This document shows positions 61,785 through 64,000 of a stretch of 64,000 nt of DNA, piece after piece. Every line of letters begins with the position of its first letter. The stretch's first letter is position 1. Source of the DNA: Alteraurantiacibacter buctensis (GTDB lineage: Bacteria > Pseudomonadota > Alphaproteobacteria > Sphingomonadales > Sphingomonadaceae); the NCBI RefSeq assembly GCF_009827655.1, contig NZ_WTYV01000002.1:620657-684656 (forward strand), given 5' to 3'. The notes under the pieces are model-generated. The model did no database searches. It was not told the DNA's origin and saw nothing but the letters and a program-made list of their open reading frames with translations. The position numbers and the translations under genes are program-made.

Positions 61785-63962
61785 ATGGCGATGCGCGACA
61801 TATTCCTGAAGCGGCGCGACAAAGAGAGCGCGACCGCTGGCAACGGGGCCGTAGCCGTGATCGGCAACGGCGAGCGCTTGGCCATGCTCGACGCTTTCGA
61901 GAGCAGTGATCTGGCCTGGTTCTGGTCCACCGATGCGGAGGGCCGGGTTAACTATCTTTCACCCAACGCCGCAGAGCGGTTCGGCGAGGACTTCCAGATC
62001 CTGGGCTGTCCGTTGACGGACCTGCTGGAGACGGTGGCCGAGGATGGTGTTTCCTCGGGCGAGCGGCCGCTTAATTTCTTCCTCTCGTCCCATACGAAGA
62101 TCCAGGACCAGGTGGCGAAGCTGCTGGTCGGCGGCACGCAGGAATGGTGGTCGCTGACCGGCCGTCCCTACTTCGACCAGGACCACCAGTTCTGCGGCTT
62201 TCGGGGCAGCGCCAAGGATATCTCCAGCCAGTTCCAGCGCCAGCTCGACCAGACCCGCCTGGCACAGTTTGACGACCTGACGGGCCTGGCCAACCGCCAC
62301 CGGATGCAGACACGGCTGGAATCGATCCTTTCGGCCTTCAGGGTCAGCCGCCGAAGCTGTGCGCTGATCATGCTCGATCTCGACAAGTTCAAGGCGGTCA
62401 ATGACCGGCTGGGTCACCCGGCGGGAGACGAGCTGCTGCGCCAGGTGGCCCAGCGGCTGCGCGGTATCCTCGTCTCGCCGGCGGAGATCGGCCGGCTGGG
62501 CGGTGACGAGTTCCAGGTGATCATCCCCGACATGGACGATCGCGGCCTGCTGGGCGATCTCGCCAAGAAGATCATCCAGATGCTCTCGCAGCCCTATGAC
62601 CTGCATGGGGACCGCGCGGTGATCGGCGCTTCGGTGGGCATTGCCATATCGCCTTACGACGGCGAGACCCCGGCCGACCTGGTCAAGAATGCCGACCTGG
62701 CGCTCTATGCGTCCAAGGGCGGCGGGCGCGGGCAGTACCGCTTCTTCGCCAGCGACCTGGCCAATGCCGCCCAGCGCCAGCGCGAGATCGGCGAGGAGCT
62801 GCGCGGGGCCCTGGCCAACGACCAGCTCGCCATGAGCTACCAGCCGATCGTGCGCGGCAGCGACAACACCGTCGTCGCCTTCGAGGCGCTGCTGCGCTGG
62901 GAGCATCCGCAGCTCGGTGCCATCAGCCCGGCCACATTCGTGCCCATCGCCGAGGAGCTGAACCTCACCGCGCGCCTGGGCGAATGGAGCCTGCGCCGCG
63001 CCTGTCAGGAAGCCGCCGCCTGGCCGGGTGACTTGCGGGTAACGGTCAATGTCACTCCGCAGCTGTTCTTCTCCGGCATGCTGGTGCCGGCCGTGGAGGA
63101 GGCATTGGAAGCCAGCGGCCTGCGCGCCAACCGGCTGGAGCTGGAGGTGAGCGAGGGCGTGTTCATGGGCGAGAGCAGCCAGGTGGACAAGATCTTCGCC
63201 CGTCTCGCCAAGCGCGGTGTGCGGCTGACGCTGGACGATTTCGGCAAGGGCTACTCATCGCTTGCCTTCCTGCGGCGGGCGCCGTTCGAGAAGATCAAGA
63301 TCGACCAGGGGTTTGTGCGCGGCTGCACGCGGGTGGATTCGTCCAACGCGGCGATCATCTCGGCGATCGTCAGCCTGGCGAAGGCGCTGGATATGGAGAC
63401 CACCGCCGCCGGGGTTGAGGCGATGGACGAACTGTCCACCGTTCTGCAGCAGGGTGCCACCTACATCCAGGGCTTCATCTATTCCCGGCCCGTGCCGCAG
63501 GAGGTGGTGCTGGAAAAGCTGGAGGGGGGCGACTTCGTCTTTCAGCCGGTGGGGCCCGAACACCACCGTGCCGAGCGGCGCACCGTGCTGCTGCGGATCG
63601 GGGTCTATCACGAGAACGACCGCTACGAGGCCACCCTGCGAAACCTCTCGCGCACCGGGGCCCTGATCGAGGGATTGCTCGATGTGCCGGTGGGCACCGA
63701 CCTGGTGCTCGACCTGGGCGGCGGACAGCTGGCCGTGGCAACCGTGCGGCGCAGCCAGGATGCTACCCAGGGTGTCGAGTTCGAGACACCCCTGATCAGC
63801 GACGGTGCCAACGGCCTGTGCACCCGCCATCGTGTCTCCCCGCAGCAGATGGCGGCAGCCGGCTTCGGTCAGGCAGCGGGCGGCATTGCCGAGGGCATGG
63901 GGCAGGGCAGGCGGCGGTTCATCCAGGTCGACCTGTCCGCCACATCATCCCGCGCGGCCTAG
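61785..63962 (+). CDS. soluble PAS-GGDEF-EAL-PilZ protein with degenerate EAL site
   Basis: 725 residues, no membrane helix. Order: PAS-like (LAWFWSTDAEGRVNYLSPNAAERFG), GGDEF (GRLGGDEFQVII, intact, no RxxD I-site), EAL and PilZ-like (NLSRTGALIEG). In the EAL domain FEALLRW, NVTPQLF, ELEVSEGVF and KIKIDQGF are kept, but GTGYSS is changed to GKGYSS and the catalytic Glu of AEGVET is Ala (TAAGVEAMDEL). Phosphodiesterase activity is therefore doubtful while diguanylate cyclase activity is plausible. It follows its membrane-bound paralogue after 94 nt. Confidence 0.9.
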   Translation: MAMRDIFLKRRDKESATAGNGAVAVIGNGERLAMLDAFESSDLAWFWSTDAEGRVNYLSPNAAERFGEDFQILGCPLTDLLETVAEDGVSSGERPLNFFLSSHTKIQDQVAKLLVGGTQEWWSLTGRPYFDQDHQFCGFRGSAKDISSQFQRQLDQTRLAQFDDLTGLANRHRMQTRLESILSAFRVSRRSCALIMLDLDKFKAVNDRLGHPAGDELLRQVAQRLRGILVSPAEIGRLGGDEFQVIIPDMDDRGLLGDLAKKIIQMLSQPYDLHGDRAVIGASVGIAISPYDGETPADLVKNADLALYASKGGGRGQYRFFASDLANAAQRQREIGEELRGALANDQLAMSYQPIVRGSDNTVVAFEALLRWEHPQLGAISPATFVPIAEELNLTARLGEWSLRRACQEAAAWPGDLRVTVNVTPQLFFSGMLVPAVEEALEASGLRANRLELEVSEGVFMGESSQVDKIFARLAKRGVRLTLDDFGKGYSSLAFLRRAPFEKIKIDQGFVRGCTRVDSSNAAIISAIVSLAKALDMETTAAGVEAMDELSTVLQQGATYIQGFIYSRPVPQEVVLEKLEGGDFVFQPVGPEHHRAERRTVLLRIGVYHENDRYEATLRNLSRTGALIEGLLDVPVGTDLVLDLGGGQLAVATVRRSQDATQGVEFETPLISDGANGLCTRHRVSPQQMAAAGFGQAAGGIAEGMGQGRRRFIQVDLSATSSRAA

Positions 63963-64000
63963 GGCCTTTCAACGCTGCTGACAGGGCGGCCGGACCCCGC

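Overview
The window is GC-rich (roughly two-thirds G+C by eye), densely packed bacterial chromosome. Its gene content points to an alphaproteobacterium of the order Sphingomonadales (Sphingomonadaceae/Erythrobacteraceae type): a CpdR-like receiver, a SapC-family protein, F0 ATP synthase genes with split b and b' subunits and no F1 genes alongside, a TIGR02300 'FYDLN acid' protein, YdbH/YnbE/YdbL, and lapA-pyrF-trpF next to trpB-trpA-accD-folC. I see no insertion sequence, integrase, prophage core, CRISPR array or rRNA operon. One tRNA (Ala-GGC) is present.

Layout. 0-4.6 kb: cpdR (cut by the left edge), an N-formylglutamate amidohydrolase-like gene, a candidate small RNA, sapC, an FAD-linked oxidase and a secreted hypothetical. 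4.7-11.7 kb: RhlE-type RNA helicase, UvrD/PcrA helicase, a small secreted protein, an MHS-family transporter, rsmD and an RluB-type pseudouridine synthase. 11.8-12.3 kb: two tandem paralogous mini-proteins with a conserved Cys/His pattern. 12.5-20.9 kb: an AmpG-like permease, then the lapA-pyrF-trpF / trpB-trpA-accD-folC series, broken by a beta-barrel-like gene on the opposite strand and by two small membrane proteins between trpB and trpA. 21-27 kb: purB, radC and the ydbH-ynbE-ydbL envelope operon. 27-29.7 kb: F0 ATP synthase (atpI-B-E-F'-F). 29.8-37.4 kb: an NAD(P)-binding protein, gloB, a GFA-fold protein, rpsA, cmk and aroA, with Mpo1-like and Gdx/SMR genes on the other strand between them. 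37.5-44.7 kb: tRNA-Ala, ffh, rpsP, rimM, then about 3.3 kb of accessory genes (ArsR, AHSA1/SRPBCC, GRDP-like, TIGR04222-like, small membrane proteins) before trmD and rplS. 44.8-55.6 kb: asd, an alpha/beta hydrolase, AMP nucleosidase, rpsF-rpsR-rplI, DUF3237 and DUF808 proteins, a divergent Mpl/MurC-like ligase and LD-carboxypeptidase pair, and fabD-fabG. 55.9-64 kb: dnaN, a membrane-anchored hypothetical, a ferredoxin-NADP reductase-type flavoprotein and two tandem GGDEF-EAL-PilZ proteins.

Much of the window is housekeeping: translation, tryptophan, pyrimidine, purine, folate and fatty-acid synthesis, replication and energy. AmpG, the LD-carboxypeptidase and the Mur ligase together suggest muropeptide recycling. 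The least explained parts are the candidate sRNA, the paired Cys/His mini-proteins, the insertions in the trp series, the block splitting rpsP-rimM from trmD-rplS (with likely frame problems), and the duplicated c-di-GMP proteins, the second of which has lost an EAL-domain catalytic glutamate.

All functions are inferred from motifs recognised by eye. No database search or structure calculation was run.
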